From Maribacter flavus (GTDB lineage: Bacteria > Bacteroidota > Bacteroidia > Flavobacteriales > Flavobacteriaceae): a DNA stretch of 64,000 nucleotides. The notes below the pieces were generated by a model. It saw only the letters and a list, made by a program, of their open reading frames with translations, did not search any database and was not told where the DNA came from. Shown piece after piece: positions 1-8,606 of the stretch. The DNA is taken from assembly GCF_008386635.1 (NCBI RefSeq), contig NZ_VUOE01000002.1:372001-436000 (forward strand), in the 5' to 3' direction. The translations under genes and the position numbers were made by a program. The stretch's first letter is position 1. Every line of letters begins with the position of its first letter.

Positions 1-41
1 GCGGACAACTATAATATTTGAGAATCATTTAAACTAAATAG

Positions 42-67
42 AAAAGCGCCATGAATGGCGCTTTTTT
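42..67. terminator. Bidirectional rho-independent terminator
   Basis: AAAAGCGCC and GGCGCTTTT pair around a six-base loop (ATGAAT), with A-run and T-run flanks, so it can act on either strand. It sits just past the stop of the minus-strand gene ending at 90 and may also serve a plus-strand gene left of the window. Confidence 0.85.
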
Positions 68-89
68 GTTCCATAAAAATGCCGCTTTT

Positions 90-536
90 CTAATCGATTC
101 GTTTATAATTTTCGGCATAAATTCTATTGCCGTTATCGTCCAAGGTAATCTGGCTGTAATTGTTTTCGTCCAACACCAGTTCAAACTTAAAGACTTTCAC
201 GGTGTCCTGAACCTTCATCATTTCTGCGGAGGCAAACTCCAAACGCTCTTCCAACTCGTCTTCAGTATTGGTATAGGACCCATATCCAAACCATTCTACT
301 GGATCGTCAGGTGAGTAGCGAGTCCACATTACTTTGCCTTTACTGTAGATTTTTACTTGCCGATATCCATTTACGTTTTGTAAGGTGTCCGAAACACCTT
401 GTTCATCATAATTATATCGGTTGATTAGCTCCCAAGTCCCTTCCAGGGAATTTGGTGTTTGCAGTTTTGTGGAAGCAATACTGGTAAGGGTAACCAATAT
501 AAACATCAAAAAAACCGACCCAATTAATTTTTTCAT
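90..536 (-). CDS. Secreted lipocalin-like protein
   Basis: A 148-aa protein with a hydrophobic N-terminal signal peptide (residues 1-24). The mature part opens with a motif of the form SLEGTWELINRYNYD, which recalls the GTW motif of lipocalin-like domains, followed by alternating beta-strand-like segments. I chose the ATG at 536; an in-frame TTG two codons upstream would add nothing useful. Function is unknown: lipocalin-like proteins bind small hydrophobic ligands, but no ligand can be inferred here. It is the last minus-strand gene before the terminator at 42-67 and is separated from the next minus-strand gene by about 110 AT-rich bases, so it is probably transcribed alone. Confidence 0.7.
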   Translation of the reverse strand: MKKLIGSVFLMFILVTLTSIASTKLQTPNSLEGTWELINRYNYDEQGVSDTLQNVNGYRQVKIYSKGKVMWTRYSPDDPVEWFGYGSYTNTEDELEERLEFASAEMMKVQDTVKVFKFELVLDENNYSQITLDDNGNRIYAENYKRID

Positions 537-648
537 GGCCAAATTATTTAATGATTATTAATACCATAAAAGATACAAATAATATTAATAATTTAACAAA
601 ATTTATATATAATAATTACAAAATATTCATTAATGTTTTATCTGGATT

Positions 649-1698
649 CTACTGTTTAAATGAATTTAAGGTATTTACAAGCAACTCGATATCTGAAGAG
701 CGGTGCGAGGCAGAAAGTACAATACGGCTCATATTGTCTGAAGCATCATCGGGATAATTGAAGTTGGTAATCACCATCTTTTGCATTTCAAGGAATTCCA
801 CCAACTTCGGATTTAGAAAGGTAAATGTTGGGTGCCCATCCATGTACCTAAAATGCTTCAGCGATTCCAACTTCTCCAAAAATCGGGCTAGATTTTCCTG
901 CAGTATTGTTCGTCTTTCATAATAGATGGGCGTTGCTTCCAAAAAGGTGGCCACCGCGGCAGGACTTGCCGGACTTGCCCCGCCATAAAACGAACTGTTT
1001 TCCATTTGTAGCAAGTCTTCCTTGTTTCCAAAAATAGCGCCCGCTTGTATCCCAAACCCCTTTCCCAAGGAGCAACATACAAATAGTTTTTTAGGGTTCA
1101 ACGCCTCCAAAGAACGATAGACACCGCTCCCGTTATTTCCAATAATACCAATGCCATGGGAATCGTCCGCCACGATGACTATATCTTTTAGGGGAAGTAT
1201 TTTCAAACTTTCAAAATTGGGAAAACCACCACCTGAAAAATCAATGGCGTCCATGAAAAGTACCGGTGTTTTGGCGTTGGGTTCATTCAGGTAATTTCGC
1301 AGCGCTATGTTCAAGCTGGCATAGGTTACATAGTTCTTGACCTTGTTCCTGAAAAGTGCAGAGTGGGTATTGGGTGCAAAAAAGGGCTTGTAGGATTTAT
1401 TGTGGATATAATCCGATAAAAACTGTCCCGCCAAATAACCGGATGATTGTGTTATACAGGCTTCACTGCCCACCAAATCTGCAAGATAGTCCTCTGCCAG
1501 TGCAAATACCGAAAACCGGACGTTGGATTTTCTGGAAGCACTATAATTGGTGCCGTATTTCCGGATATTTTTGATAAATAGATCCTGAAAGGGTTCATAG
1601 TCTTGGAGCCCCAAATAGGATGTCCCGCCAAAGTACAGGTATTTTTCATCCGCTACCGTAATCTGTCTTCCTGGAAATGAATCGATGTACAAGGCCAT
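649..1698 (-). CDS. PLP-dependent acyltransferase/aminotransferase, 8-amino-7-oxononanoate synthase-like
   Basis: This is a fold-type I PLP enzyme of the alpha-oxoamine synthase type. The cofactor-binding DDSHGIG motif (Asp179, His181) and the Schiff-base lysine in CSLGKGFG (Lys213) are visible. It is 349 aa, shorter than the usual ~390 aa of KBL or BioF, mainly at the ends. It starts 5 bases after the dipeptide epimerase gene and is surely co-transcribed with it. No biotin genes lie nearby, so a true BioF role is unlikely; condensation of an amino acid with an acyl-CoA, or an aminotransferase role in cell-wall peptide recycling, are alternatives suggested only by the neighbour. Confidence 0.8.
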   Translation of the reverse strand: MALYIDSFPGRQITVADEKYLYFGGTSYLGLQDYEPFQDLFIKNIRKYGTNYSASRKSNVRFSVFALAEDYLADLVGSEACITQSSGYLAGQFLSDYIHNKSYKPFFAPNTHSALFRNKVKNYVTYASLNIALRNYLNEPNAKTPVLFMDAIDFSGGGFPNFESLKILPLKDIVIVADDSHGIGIIGNNGSGVYRSLEALNPKKLFVCCSLGKGFGIQAGAIFGNKEDLLQMENSSFYGGASPASPAAVATFLEATPIYYERRTILQENLARFLEKLESLKHFRYMDGHPTFTFLNPKLVEFLEMQKMVITNFNYPDDASDNMSRIVLSASHRSSDIELLVNTLNSFKQ

Positions 1699-1703
1699 GA
1701 AGC

Positions 1704-2714
1704 TTATAATAGGGTTATACCGCTACCGGCCAATTCCGGAAAAATGACCTTTCCGTTCTCCTGTATCTCCACGCCCTTGGCAATATCTTCCTTTAAAAGC
1801 ATTGCTCCGTCCATATCCACGTAATCCAATTGTGGTAATAACTGTGCAATGGCCGAAATACCAACGGAAGATTCCGTCATACATCCTACCATGACTTTTA
1901 GTCCCAATTCTTTACCCTTTTTAATCATGCGCAGGGCAGGAGTGAGGCCTCCACACTTAGTGAGCTTAATATTGATTCCATTAAAATGTAAGGCACATTT
2001 TTCCACATCGGTTTCCAAAATGCAACTTTCATCGGCAATAACGGGTAGGACACTATGATGTGCTACTTTTTCCATACCCTCCCAATCATCGGCCTTTAAG
2101 GGCTGTTCCAGAAATTCCACGCCAAGTTCCTTCAGCACCGGGGCATTTGCTATGGTTTTCTTGGCCGTCCAAGCACAATTGGCGTCTATCCTAAAAACGG
2201 CATCGGTATGTTTTCGTAGCTCCCGTACGATGGCGACATCGTCCTGTGTTCCCAACTTGATTTTATAGATGGGCCAAGGCATTTCCTTCATTTTGGCCAC
2301 CATATCCACCACGGGCGCTATACCAATGGTGTAATTGGTAAGTGGGTAACGGTCGTTTTGTGTCCCCCAAAGTTCGTATAAAGGCTTGCCCCTTAATTTT
2401 CCATAAAGGTCATGGGCTGCCAGATCCATGGCACAAAGCGCAAAATTGGAAAGGCCCCTTGCCCTTAGAAATCCATGGAAGGCCTCTGGATTTTGAAAAT
2501 CATATGCCGCCACCTCTTTTCGAACGGCTTCTATTTCGGCCATCATGCTCTCTATGGTAATTTTATAGTACGGATTGCTCGTGGCCTCCCCAAACCCTGT
2601 ATGTCCGTTTAAGCTAAGAGACACAATCAAGGTATCCTGAAAATCATGGGATTCCCTAGAAATGCTGAAGGTGTGCCGCAGGGCAAGGATGTGTTTTTGA
2701 AGCTGTATCTGCAT
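1704..2714 (-). CDS. Dipeptide epimerase (enolase superfamily, L-Ala-D/L-Glu epimerase-like)
   Basis: 336 aa with the N-terminal capping domain and a (beta/alpha)7-beta barrel of the muconate-lactonizing subgroup. Visible catalytic elements are the KIK motif (Lys151/Lys153), metal ligands Asp177 (IDAN), Glu203 (EQPL) and Asp228 (ADES), and the lysines in NIKLTKCGG near 250-253. Family members epimerise L-Ala-D-Glu or related dipeptides released from peptidoglycan so that they can be hydrolysed. The downstream PLP enzyme (5-base gap) probably shares the transcript. The exact dipeptide specificity cannot be read from the sequence. Confidence 0.88.
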   Translation of the reverse strand: MQIQLQKHILALRHTFSISRESHDFQDTLIVSLSLNGHTGFGEATSNPYYKITIESMMAEIEAVRKEVAAYDFQNPEAFHGFLRARGLSNFALCAMDLAAHDLYGKLRGKPLYELWGTQNDRYPLTNYTIGIAPVVDMVAKMKEMPWPIYKIKLGTQDDVAIVRELRKHTDAVFRIDANCAWTAKKTIANAPVLKELGVEFLEQPLKADDWEGMEKVAHHSVLPVIADESCILETDVEKCALHFNGINIKLTKCGGLTPALRMIKKGKELGLKVMVGCMTESSVGISAIAQLLPQLDYVDMDGAMLLKEDIAKGVEIQENGKVIFPELAGSGITLL

Positions 2715-2785
2715 GGGTCAAATCTTTACACGAAGATGCAAAAGACCAATCAGGTTTCCAAGACCAAATTGGGAGAAATACAAAG

Positions 2786-2811
2786 AAAAACCCACTGATT
2801 TTTCAGTGGGT
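2786..2811 (-). terminator. Rho-independent terminator of the GIN-domain gene
   Basis: On the minus strand CCCACTGA and TCAGTGGG form a perfect 8-bp stem (9 with the flanking A-T pair) with a short A-rich loop, followed by a T-run. It lies about 30 bases past the stop of the minus-strand gene ending at 2844. Confidence 0.88.
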
Positions 2812-2843
2812 CCGTTGGTTGATTGATTGATGAAAGACAGTTT

Positions 2844-3575
2844 CTAATACTTATGTACACTTCCGGAAACCGATTTGTTCTTTTTCACCGTTGGGTCGCC
2901 TTTATAGGATATATTGCCTCCACTACTGGCATCCGCCGTAAGAAGGTCGGACACGTTCACGCTGATGTTGGAACCGCTGCTGGCTTCGGCACGGCATTCT
3001 TCGGAAATCAAGTCCTTCGCCTTAATATTCGCACCGCTGCTGCCGTCTACATACACTTGCTTGGCGTTTCCTGTAATTTCAATATTGGCGCCACTGCTTG
3101 CATCTATGTCCATGTGATTGGCGTTCACCTCTATATTCAAAATGGAACCGCTACTGGAATCTACATTGATATGGTCTCCATTAATTAGGTTTTGGGATGT
3201 TAGCTGGGCCCCGCTGGAGCTTTCCAAGGAAGTGATCTCCGGTAGGGAAACAAAAACTTTTTTGGTAGCCCTTCCAATGTTCTCAATAGCGTGGATTTTT
3301 AATTTTCCGTTGCGAATATCCGTACCGATGAGGTCGATAATATTTTCGTCACCTTCTACTGAAATGCTAAAGTCCGATGCCTGGGTAACATAGACCTGTA
3401 TACCTTCCGAAGCATGGACCTCATTGAAATCCTCCGTTACTTCCCTGGATTCTTCCACTACTACGCCGTTCCCGGCCTTGCCAGACCCAAAGTCCCCAAA
3501 GTTTATGTCGAAGCCACAGGAGCTAAGAAATAGTGCAAGTACGAATGCGATGGTTACTCTAACTAGTGTTGTCAT
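2844..3575 (-). CDS. GIN-domain (DUF2807) lipoprotein
   Basis: 243 aa with a lipoprotein signal peptide (lipobox ending FLSSC near residue 20). The body is a single DUF2807 'head GIN' domain, a parallel beta-helix-like fold. The C-terminal half carries regularly spaced SSG/ASSGA/DASSG motifs roughly every 18-20 residues, one per putative beta-helix turn. The protein is presumably displayed at the periplasmic face or surface. It lies 120 bases downstream of the PspC-domain gene, in the order PadR - PspC - GIN, an arrangement recurring in Flavobacteriia and suggesting a common envelope-stress role. The function of GIN domains is not established. Confidence 0.85.
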   Translation of the reverse strand: MTTLVRVTIAFVLALFLSSCGFDINFGDFGSGKAGNGVVVEESREVTEDFNEVHASEGIQVYVTQASDFSISVEGDENIIDLIGTDIRNGKLKIHAIENIGRATKKVFVSLPEITSLESSSGAQLTSQNLINGDHINVDSSSGSILNIEVNANHMDIDASSGANIEITGNAKQVYVDGSSGANIKAKDLISEECRAEASSGSNISVNVSDLLTADASSGGNISYKGDPTVKKNKSVSGSVHKY

Positions 3576-3695
3576 GATTGTTGTTTTTTAGGTTGTTGCT
3601 TTTTTGATTGATGTAAAATTGATGTTTTGTATTCTTTTTAGTAAATGATTGCTACCGATCTGTCGTTTTCTCTTTCTGAACTGTAATCTTTGAAA

Positions 3696-5516
3696 TTAAT
3701 TCTTGGAAATGGTCTTTCGCATCGTAGTATCACCGTCCTGTGCCTGTATCTCTATCTTGCTTTCATTTGCATCGATGTTGATATCCACTTTTTCTTCGTC
3801 GTTGTCCTTCGCATTGATACGGACCCCGTTTTCATCGATTTTCATTTTAAATGATTCCCCATCGGTATCATTGATGTTGATATCGATGCCATCTTCATTG
3901 ATACGCACCCTGTTGTTGGAGCCTTCGTCAAATTCCATATCGGCGGGGCAATCAAGGCAACGTAGTTCGTTATCGTTTTCCATTTGCCAAGTATAGCCGT
4001 CCAAGTCGTTCGTATCTCGATCTGTATCGGCACGCATGACCCAACTGCGACCTTCCCCGCGATTATAGGTAAGAACGGTTCCCACGGGAACAAAAAGATT
4101 TACCCGTACTTCTTGGTCATTGAACTTACTATCTCCCGGTATTTGCAGATAGTTGTCCAAAACTAGGCTATTGCCGGACACGGTGTAATCATAATCGATG
4201 GCTTCAGCAGTTTCCTTGGCCTTTGCAAATGAGGGGCCGTTGGCTTCCCGCCGCACCTCGATCCTAAAAATGGTATCGGTAGATTTACGAATCCTGAACC
4301 GAACGTTTTCGGATACCAAAATCCGCTCTCCATTGTCATCGTGGGTGATAATCATATTTCCCATATGCATTTTACGGTCCCGGTCATAGTCGAACGTGGC
4401 CAGGCGTATGTCCAAGGTGTCCAGGGTATTTTCAAAATAGATTTCCCGTTCTGAGGTATCGCTACCGGAATAGGCATGCGATGCCGCTTCCCTAACACCA
4501 AAGATTATCAATACGATGATGGAGATCAACCAAAGGCCCAAGAGACTGAATTTGGCAATGTTCCCGATGGACTTCAGGTTTTTGACCAAAATCTTCAACC
4601 CTAAATACAGCAGGAAAAAGAACGGGATTCCAATGGCGAAAAAGGCCAATAGGGATACCAACCAGATGGGCATATTGCTGGAGTTGACCACATTGTAGAA
4701 GTCTATGCCCGGTACGTTCACCATGTCCATTACCCCCACGGAAATCAATCCTACGAACAGCCCTATCAAGGTAGAAGCCCCTATGATAATCAATAAGATT
4801 CCTATGAATTTTCCAAAAATCTTGAATAGGAACATAATAATGTCCCCAAGGGTATCAAAGAATGTTTTGCCTCCTTTTTTGACGGTATTGCCCACTTTTT
4901 CGTAGTCAACACTTTTTACACGATCCGCAACGTCCTCAAAACCCTCCTTTACTTTTCGCTCAATATTGCTGATATTCACAGCTTCACCCCGCATATCCAG
5001 TTTTTGTGCCGTGGTAGTCGCTTCTGGTATCAATATCCATAGAAGTCCATAGAGTAGGATAAAGCCTCCGCCGGAACCTATGGTCAAAAAGACCCAAAGG
5101 ATTCGTATCCATAACGGATCTATTCCCAAGTAATGGGCCAGACCCGAGGATACCCCTGCTACATATTTTTGTTCGGTATCACGGTACAGCTTTTTTACAC
5201 GTGGGGCCGGACCCGTAGTTTTGGACTTTGGTTCGTCCTCAAAAATGTCCTCGTCCACCACATAATCTTCGGGCTGACCCATAATGGCGATTACCTCGTC
5301 CACCTGCTTTTGGGTGATTACCTGTCTTTCGTTCTCCAATTTTTCGTAGAAAAGTTCTGCGATCCTGGCCTCTATATCGGCTAAAATTTCATCGCTTCCC
5401 GGCGTATTGGCAAAGGAGCGTTTTACACTCTCCAAATACCTACGCATTTTGTTGTACGCATCCTCGTCTATATGGAATAGCGTATTCGCTAGATTTATAT
5501 TTACTGTCTTGTTCAT
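3696..5516 (-). CDS. PspC-domain membrane protein with long acidic C-terminal region
   Basis: 606 aa. Residues ~1-95 form a cytoplasmic region, ~108-170 a PspC domain (Tyr-rich start, GVSSGLAHYLGID, then the first membrane helix), and ~215-360 several further transmembrane segments. Residues ~370-600 form a beta-rich extracytoplasmic region. The last 70 residues are a run of acidic strand repeats of the type DININDTDGE and DINIDANES. PspC proteins belong to the phage-shock envelope response. The start is 2 bases after the PadR stop, so translation is coupled and PadR very likely controls the operon. There are no PspA, B or F genes here, as is normal for this phylum. Confidence 0.88.
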   Translation of the reverse strand: MNKTVNINLANTLFHIDEDAYNKMRRYLESVKRSFANTPGSDEILADIEARIAELFYEKLENERQVITQKQVDEVIAIMGQPEDYVVDEDIFEDEPKSKTTGPAPRVKKLYRDTEQKYVAGVSSGLAHYLGIDPLWIRILWVFLTIGSGGGFILLYGLLWILIPEATTTAQKLDMRGEAVNISNIERKVKEGFEDVADRVKSVDYEKVGNTVKKGGKTFFDTLGDIIMFLFKIFGKFIGILLIIIGASTLIGLFVGLISVGVMDMVNVPGIDFYNVVNSSNMPIWLVSLLAFFAIGIPFFFLLYLGLKILVKNLKSIGNIAKFSLLGLWLISIIVLIIFGVREAASHAYSGSDTSEREIYFENTLDTLDIRLATFDYDRDRKMHMGNMIITHDDNGERILVSENVRFRIRKSTDTIFRIEVRREANGPSFAKAKETAEAIDYDYTVSGNSLVLDNYLQIPGDSKFNDQEVRVNLFVPVGTVLTYNRGEGRSWVMRADTDRDTNDLDGYTWQMENDNELRCLDCPADMEFDEGSNNRVRINEDGIDININDTDGESFKMKIDENGVRINAKDNDEEKVDINIDANESKIEIQAQDGDTTMRKTISKN

Positions 5517-5518
5517 TG

Positions 5519-5854
5519 TTAGCTGTTTTTTGTGTTGGTTACCAGATTGGTGGCTTTTCTCAATTCATCCCAGGTGGTGTCCAGTTCCTTTAGGAAAAGT
5601 TTACCGGTCTCCGTTAGGGTATAATATTTTCTTGGTGGTCCGGATGTGGATTCTTCCCAACGATAGTTGAGTAGCCCGGCATTTTTTAACCTTGTCAATA
5701 GCGGGTAAATGGTTCCTTCCACCACCAGCATTTTGGCATCTTTTAGCGTATCCAGGATTTCCGAGGCGTACTTGTCTTGTCCGTTTAAAATGGACAGGAT
5801 ACAGTACTCCAAGACTCCCTTACGCATCTGCGCTTTTGTATTTTCTACATTCAT
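5519..5854 (-). CDS. PadR family transcriptional regulator
   Basis: 111 aa with the PadR winged helix-turn-helix: GVLEYCILSIL, the glycine-containing VVEGTIYPLLTRLKNAGLL recognition-helix and wing region, and YYTLTETGKLFLKEL. I chose the ATG at 5854; the open frame extends 24 codons upstream, but that extension has no family similarity and the shorter form has the usual PadR length. PadR proteins are mostly repressors responding to small ligands or cell-envelope signals, often autoregulatory. The gene precedes PspC by 2 bases. Candidate operators are the palindromes at 5947-5964 and 7073-7093. Confidence 0.9.
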   Translation of the reverse strand: MNVENTKAQMRKGVLEYCILSILNGQDKYASEILDTLKDAKMLVVEGTIYPLLTRLKNAGLLNYRWEESTSGPPRKYYTLTETGKLFLKELDTTWDELRKATNLVTNTKNS

Positions 5855-5946
5855 AATGTCTTTTTCTTTTTTATGCGGCCACCTACCAAGTGGAGATTGC
5901 TCTGTCCGCGTTGTTGTGGTCTGCATGGGTTAACGGTTCGTTTTTT

Positions 5947-5964
5947 TCCCGATAGCTATCGGGA
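5947..5964. promoter_or_regulatory. 18-bp perfect palindrome upstream of padR
   Basis: TCCCGATAGCTATCGGGA is a perfect self-complementary 18-mer, about 90 bases upstream of the PadR start and within the only plausible promoter region of the PadR-PspC operon. It could be a dimeric operator, a cruciform, or a member of a dispersed repeat family. I recall this palindrome as common in related genomes, which would argue against a dedicated operator. Confidence 0.45.
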
Positions 5965-6038
5965 GATGAAAAAACATCCTTGATTGATTTTTGATTGATT
6001 CATAAACTCCTATGGGTGTGATGAGTACCCTGATTATT

Positions 6039-6491
6039 TTAATGTAAACTTATTACTCTGTGCATTAGCCAATGGTCGTCCGTCTTTTTCCAAATGGTTA
6101 TAAACTTCGATGGTTTTGATTCTGCGTCCGGTTCTTCTTTATTAAAAAAAGTGTGCATTCCTATCTGAACTGCCCCAAAATCGTTTATGGCATGGACCTC
6201 TACACTATCCTCGACCAGGGATCTGGTTATCTTCCCACAAATATTGTTTTCAATACTTTTTAAAATTGCTTTTTTGTCCGTTGCCAAACCGCCTTTATCA
6301 TGATAGAATTCCAAGTCTTCGTCAAAAATGGCCGTCTGTGTTTCCATATCACATGTATTATAAGCGGTGAAGTAGGTGTTGTCCAATTCCAGAATGGTTC
6401 TATACAGTTCAGAATCCTTTGAAACCTGCCCAAATGCCATGCTTGTAAAAAAGGCAACGATGCTATATATGATTATTTTCAAAAGATTCAT
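6039..6491 (-). CDS. Secreted NTF2-like / DUF4440-type protein
   Basis: 150 aa. Residues 1-21 are a cleavable signal peptide (TSMAFGQ). The rest fits a SnoaL/NTF2-like cone fold of the DUF4440 type: DNTYFTAYNTCDMETQ, then LEFYHDKGG, and a C-terminal FITIWKKTDDHWLMHRVIS strand pair. Such domains form small-molecule pockets, and many members have no known reaction. The start codon overlaps the stop of the upstream DUF4870 gene by one base (TAATG), so the two are translationally coupled. Confidence 0.8.
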   Translation of the reverse strand: MNLLKIIIYSIVAFFTSMAFGQVSKDSELYRTILELDNTYFTAYNTCDMETQTAIFDEDLEFYHDKGGLATDKKAILKSIENNICGKITRSLVEDSVEVHAINDFGAVQIGMHTFFNKEEPDAESKPSKFITIWKKTDDHWLMHRVISLH

Positions 6492-6973
6492 TATTTTATG
6501 AATTTAATAGTTATGGGATACTGAAAAGTTTGTCCCTCATTGGTTCTGATGGTTGCCAATATGGTATAGACAATGTTCACTACGAATAATGCGCCCTGTA
6601 ATAGTCCTGTAATTCCAACAGGTACCAACCAAGTACCAAACCTAAAATCGTCACTATCCAAGTGAAAGTTAAGATTGTTCCATTTGTTTAAATGCCCGAA
6701 ACCAAAAAAATCGAAATCGAAGATGTTTGGAAAAAAGCCTATGAAAAAGGGAATACTAATAATTCCCAAAACAATGGAATAGAGTAGGAGGCTAATCTGA
6801 AAATTCAAGGCCTGTTTTCCATTATGGTCCACAAAGTCATATTCCTTTTTGTTGGCTGTCCATAATATCAATGGCACAATAAAATTCCCAAAAGGGATAA
6901 AGAATTTGGAAAACGTACTCGCATGTATCAATGCGGAGAGGTTTCTTTCGTGTTTTGATAGTGATTCGGTCAT
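6491..6973 (-). CDS. DUF4870 domain membrane protein
   Basis: 160 aa with the DUF4870 signature: an N-terminal STERNLSAL-like segment (here KHERNLSALIHAS), NKKEYDFVDHNGKQALNFQISL, and a final GQTFQYPITIKFIK. Three to four membrane helices alternate with short loops; a Phe/Asp/Asn-rich loop sits near residues 85-105. The function of DUF4870 is unknown. It is the first gene of a two-gene operon with the NTF2-like protein, starting under a promoter whose TATATTTG box lies at 7052-7059. Confidence 0.85.
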   Translation of the reverse strand: MTESLSKHERNLSALIHASTFSKFFIPFGNFIVPLILWTANKKEYDFVDHNGKQALNFQISLLLYSIVLGIISIPFFIGFFPNIFDFDFFGFGHLNKWNNLNFHLDSDDFRFGTWLVPVGITGLLQGALFVVNIVYTILATIRTNEGQTFQYPITIKFIK

Positions 6974-7051
6974 GGTTCGTTCTTTAATTTGATACTATTT
7001 TAAGTTACTAGGTTTTATAAGAATATATTGATTGCATAATAACTTACAATG

Positions 7052-7083
7052 CAAATATATAGTTAAAAGATGGTACTATGCAA
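7052..7083 (-). promoter_or_regulatory. Bacteroidota-type promoter for the DUF4870 gene
   Basis: Read on the minus strand, TATATTTG (7059-7052) matches the -7 consensus TAnnTTTG, and TTG (7083-7081) lies 21 bases upstream as the -33 element. The leader to the ATG at 6973 is about 70 bases. The -33 element falls inside the palindrome at 7073-7093, so a bound regulator would block it. Confidence 0.5.
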
Positions 7084-7093
7084 CACATAGTAC
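7073..7093. promoter_or_regulatory. Inverted repeat, candidate operator between divergent genes
   Basis: GTACTATG, five bases (CAACA), then CATAGTAC: a perfect 8-bp inverted repeat in the 194-bp divergent region between the DUF4870 and DUF4442 genes. It overlaps the -33 box of the minus-strand promoter. The nearest regulator gene is PadR at 5519-5854, whose family binds inverted repeats of this size; that link is inference. Confidence 0.55.
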
Positions 7094-7167
7094 TTAAAAT
7101 TAACTTTTTATTAACATTTTAGGATATTGATTTTTATCGATATTTTTAGAAAATAAACAGAACAACA

Positions 7168-7623
7168 ATGGCCGTAAGCATCCGTAAATTCAATACGTTC
7201 ACCTTTTTTAAGTTACCTTCTGCCTGGTGGTGTGGCATACGTTTAAAATATTTGGACCAGCAGAAGGCCGTAGTGACGGTTACGCATAGATGGTTCAATC
7301 AAAATCCCTTTAATTCCATGTTTTGGGCAGTGCAGGGTATGGCCGCAGAACTCTCCACAGGGGCCATGATGATCGATCAGATTAATGCCACGGGCAAAAA
7401 AATTTCCATGCTAGTGGCCAACAACAACGCCAATTTCTCCAAAAAGGCCACTGGAAAAATCACATTTACATGTGAGGATGGGATACTCATCAAAGAAGCT
7501 TTGGAGAAAACGATCGCTACGGGAGAAGGACAAACGGTCTGGATGAAATCGGTTGGTGTGAATACCGATGGGGTAGTGGTGAGTACTTTTAATTTTGAGT
7601 GGACGGTAAAGTTGAAGCAATAG
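7168..7623 (+). CDS. DUF4442 (hot-dog fold, thioesterase-like) protein
   Basis: 151 aa, the full length of the DUF4442 family, which adopts a hot-dog fold related to acyl-CoA thioesterases. The sequence includes RLKYLDQQKAVVTVTHRW, NPFNSMFWAVQGMAAELSTG (the long hot-dog helix) and a C-terminal FNFEWTVK strand. No signal peptide is present, so it is cytoplasmic. It is divergent from the DUF4870 operon and is followed by about 185 bases with no gene before the AIM24-like protein. Substrate is unknown. Confidence 0.82.
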   Translation: MAVSIRKFNTFTFFKLPSAWWCGIRLKYLDQQKAVVTVTHRWFNQNPFNSMFWAVQGMAAELSTGAMMIDQINATGKKISMLVANNNANFSKKATGKITFTCEDGILIKEALEKTIATGEGQTVWMKSVGVNTDGVVVSTFNFEWTVKLKQ

Positions 7624-7772
7624 AATTAAAGCTTCTTGTTTTATAATCCATGTCGTTAGTTGAAAAATTTCCACAAAACTATTTTAATAATGTTCTGATA
7701 GAATTCAATATAGAATCTTCTGTAACAAATTTTTCAAATTAACAACCAATAACTATCAAGAAAAAACAAAGA

Positions 7773-7790
7773 TTCCCGACTTCACGGGAA
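7773..7790. promoter_or_regulatory. Hairpin in the leader of the AIM24-like gene
   Basis: TTCCCG and CGGGAA pair around a six-base loop, ending 18 bases upstream of the ATG at 7809. No T-run follows, so it is not a terminator; a translational or mRNA-stability element is possible. Confidence 0.35.
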
Positions 7791-7808
7791 ATAAAAAAAT
7801 TACAAACT

Positions 7809-8606
7809 ATGAACGCACACGAAATAGATTACGAGATTTTTGGGGAAGAAATGCAATATGTGGAGATAGAGCTAGATCCGCAAGAGGCCGTCGTAGCCGA
7901 AGCCGGTAGCTTTATGATGATGGACACCGATATTAAGATGAATACCATTTTTGGGGACGGTAGCAACCAGGATAATAGCGTATTGGGTAAAATATTTTCG
8001 GCAGGTAAGCGCATGCTAACGGGTGAAAGCCTTTTTATGACCGCCTTCCTAAATATAGGTCAAGGTAAAAAGAAGGTGAGCTTTGCCTCTCCCTATCCCG
8101 GTAAAATTGTGCCCATCGACTTATCTGAACTGGGCGGCAGGTTCATTTGTCAAAAAGATGCCTTTTTATGTGCAGCTAAAGGCGTCTCTGTCGGAATTGA
8201 ATTCTCAAAACGATTGGGCCGCGGGCTCTTTGGGGGTGAAGGTTTCATTATGCAAAAATTGGAGGGCGACGGTATGACCTTCGTACATGCAGGGGGGACC
8301 TTGGCCAAAAAGACGTTGGGTCCCGGTGAGGTTTTAAAAGTCGATACCGGTTGTATCGTTGGGTTTACCAAGGATGTGGACTATGATATTGAATTTATCG
8401 GTGGGATACGAAATACCATTTTTGGCGGGGAAGGACTCTTTTTTGCTACCCTTAGGGGTCCGGGTACCGTATACATCCAATCCTTACCTTTCAGCCGACT
8501 GGCAGGTCGGGTATTGGCAGCAATCCCGCGAGGTGGCAAGGACAAGGGCGAAGGCAGTATCCTTGGTTCCTTAGGGGATTTGTTGGACGGGGATAACCGA
8601 TTTTAA
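7809..8606 (+). CDS. TIGR00266 / AIM24 family protein
   Basis: 265 aa, the usual family length. The family forms a tryptophan-RNA-binding-attenuator-like beta-barrel fold. Recognisable segments are the [12 protein letters not shown] start, the glycine-rich [15 protein letters not shown] centre, [13 protein letters not shown], and the end motif [15 protein letters not shown]. The biochemical role of bacterial members is unknown. It is preceded by a leader hairpin and followed by the low-complexity intergenic mosaic at 8607-8848. Confidence 0.9.
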   Translation: MNAHEIDYEIFGEEMQYVEIELDPQEAVVAEAGSFMMMDTDIKMNTIFGDGSNQDNSVLGKIFSAGKRMLTGESLFMTAFLNIGQGKKKVSFASPYPGKIVPIDLSELGGRFICQKDAFLCAAKGVSVGIEFSKRLGRGLFGGEGFIMQKLEGDGMTFVHAGGTLAKKTLGPGEVLKVDTGCIVGFTKDVDYDIEFIGGIRNTIFGGEGLFFATLRGPGTVYIQSLPFSRLAGRVLAAIPRGGKDKGEGSILGSLGDLLDGDNRF

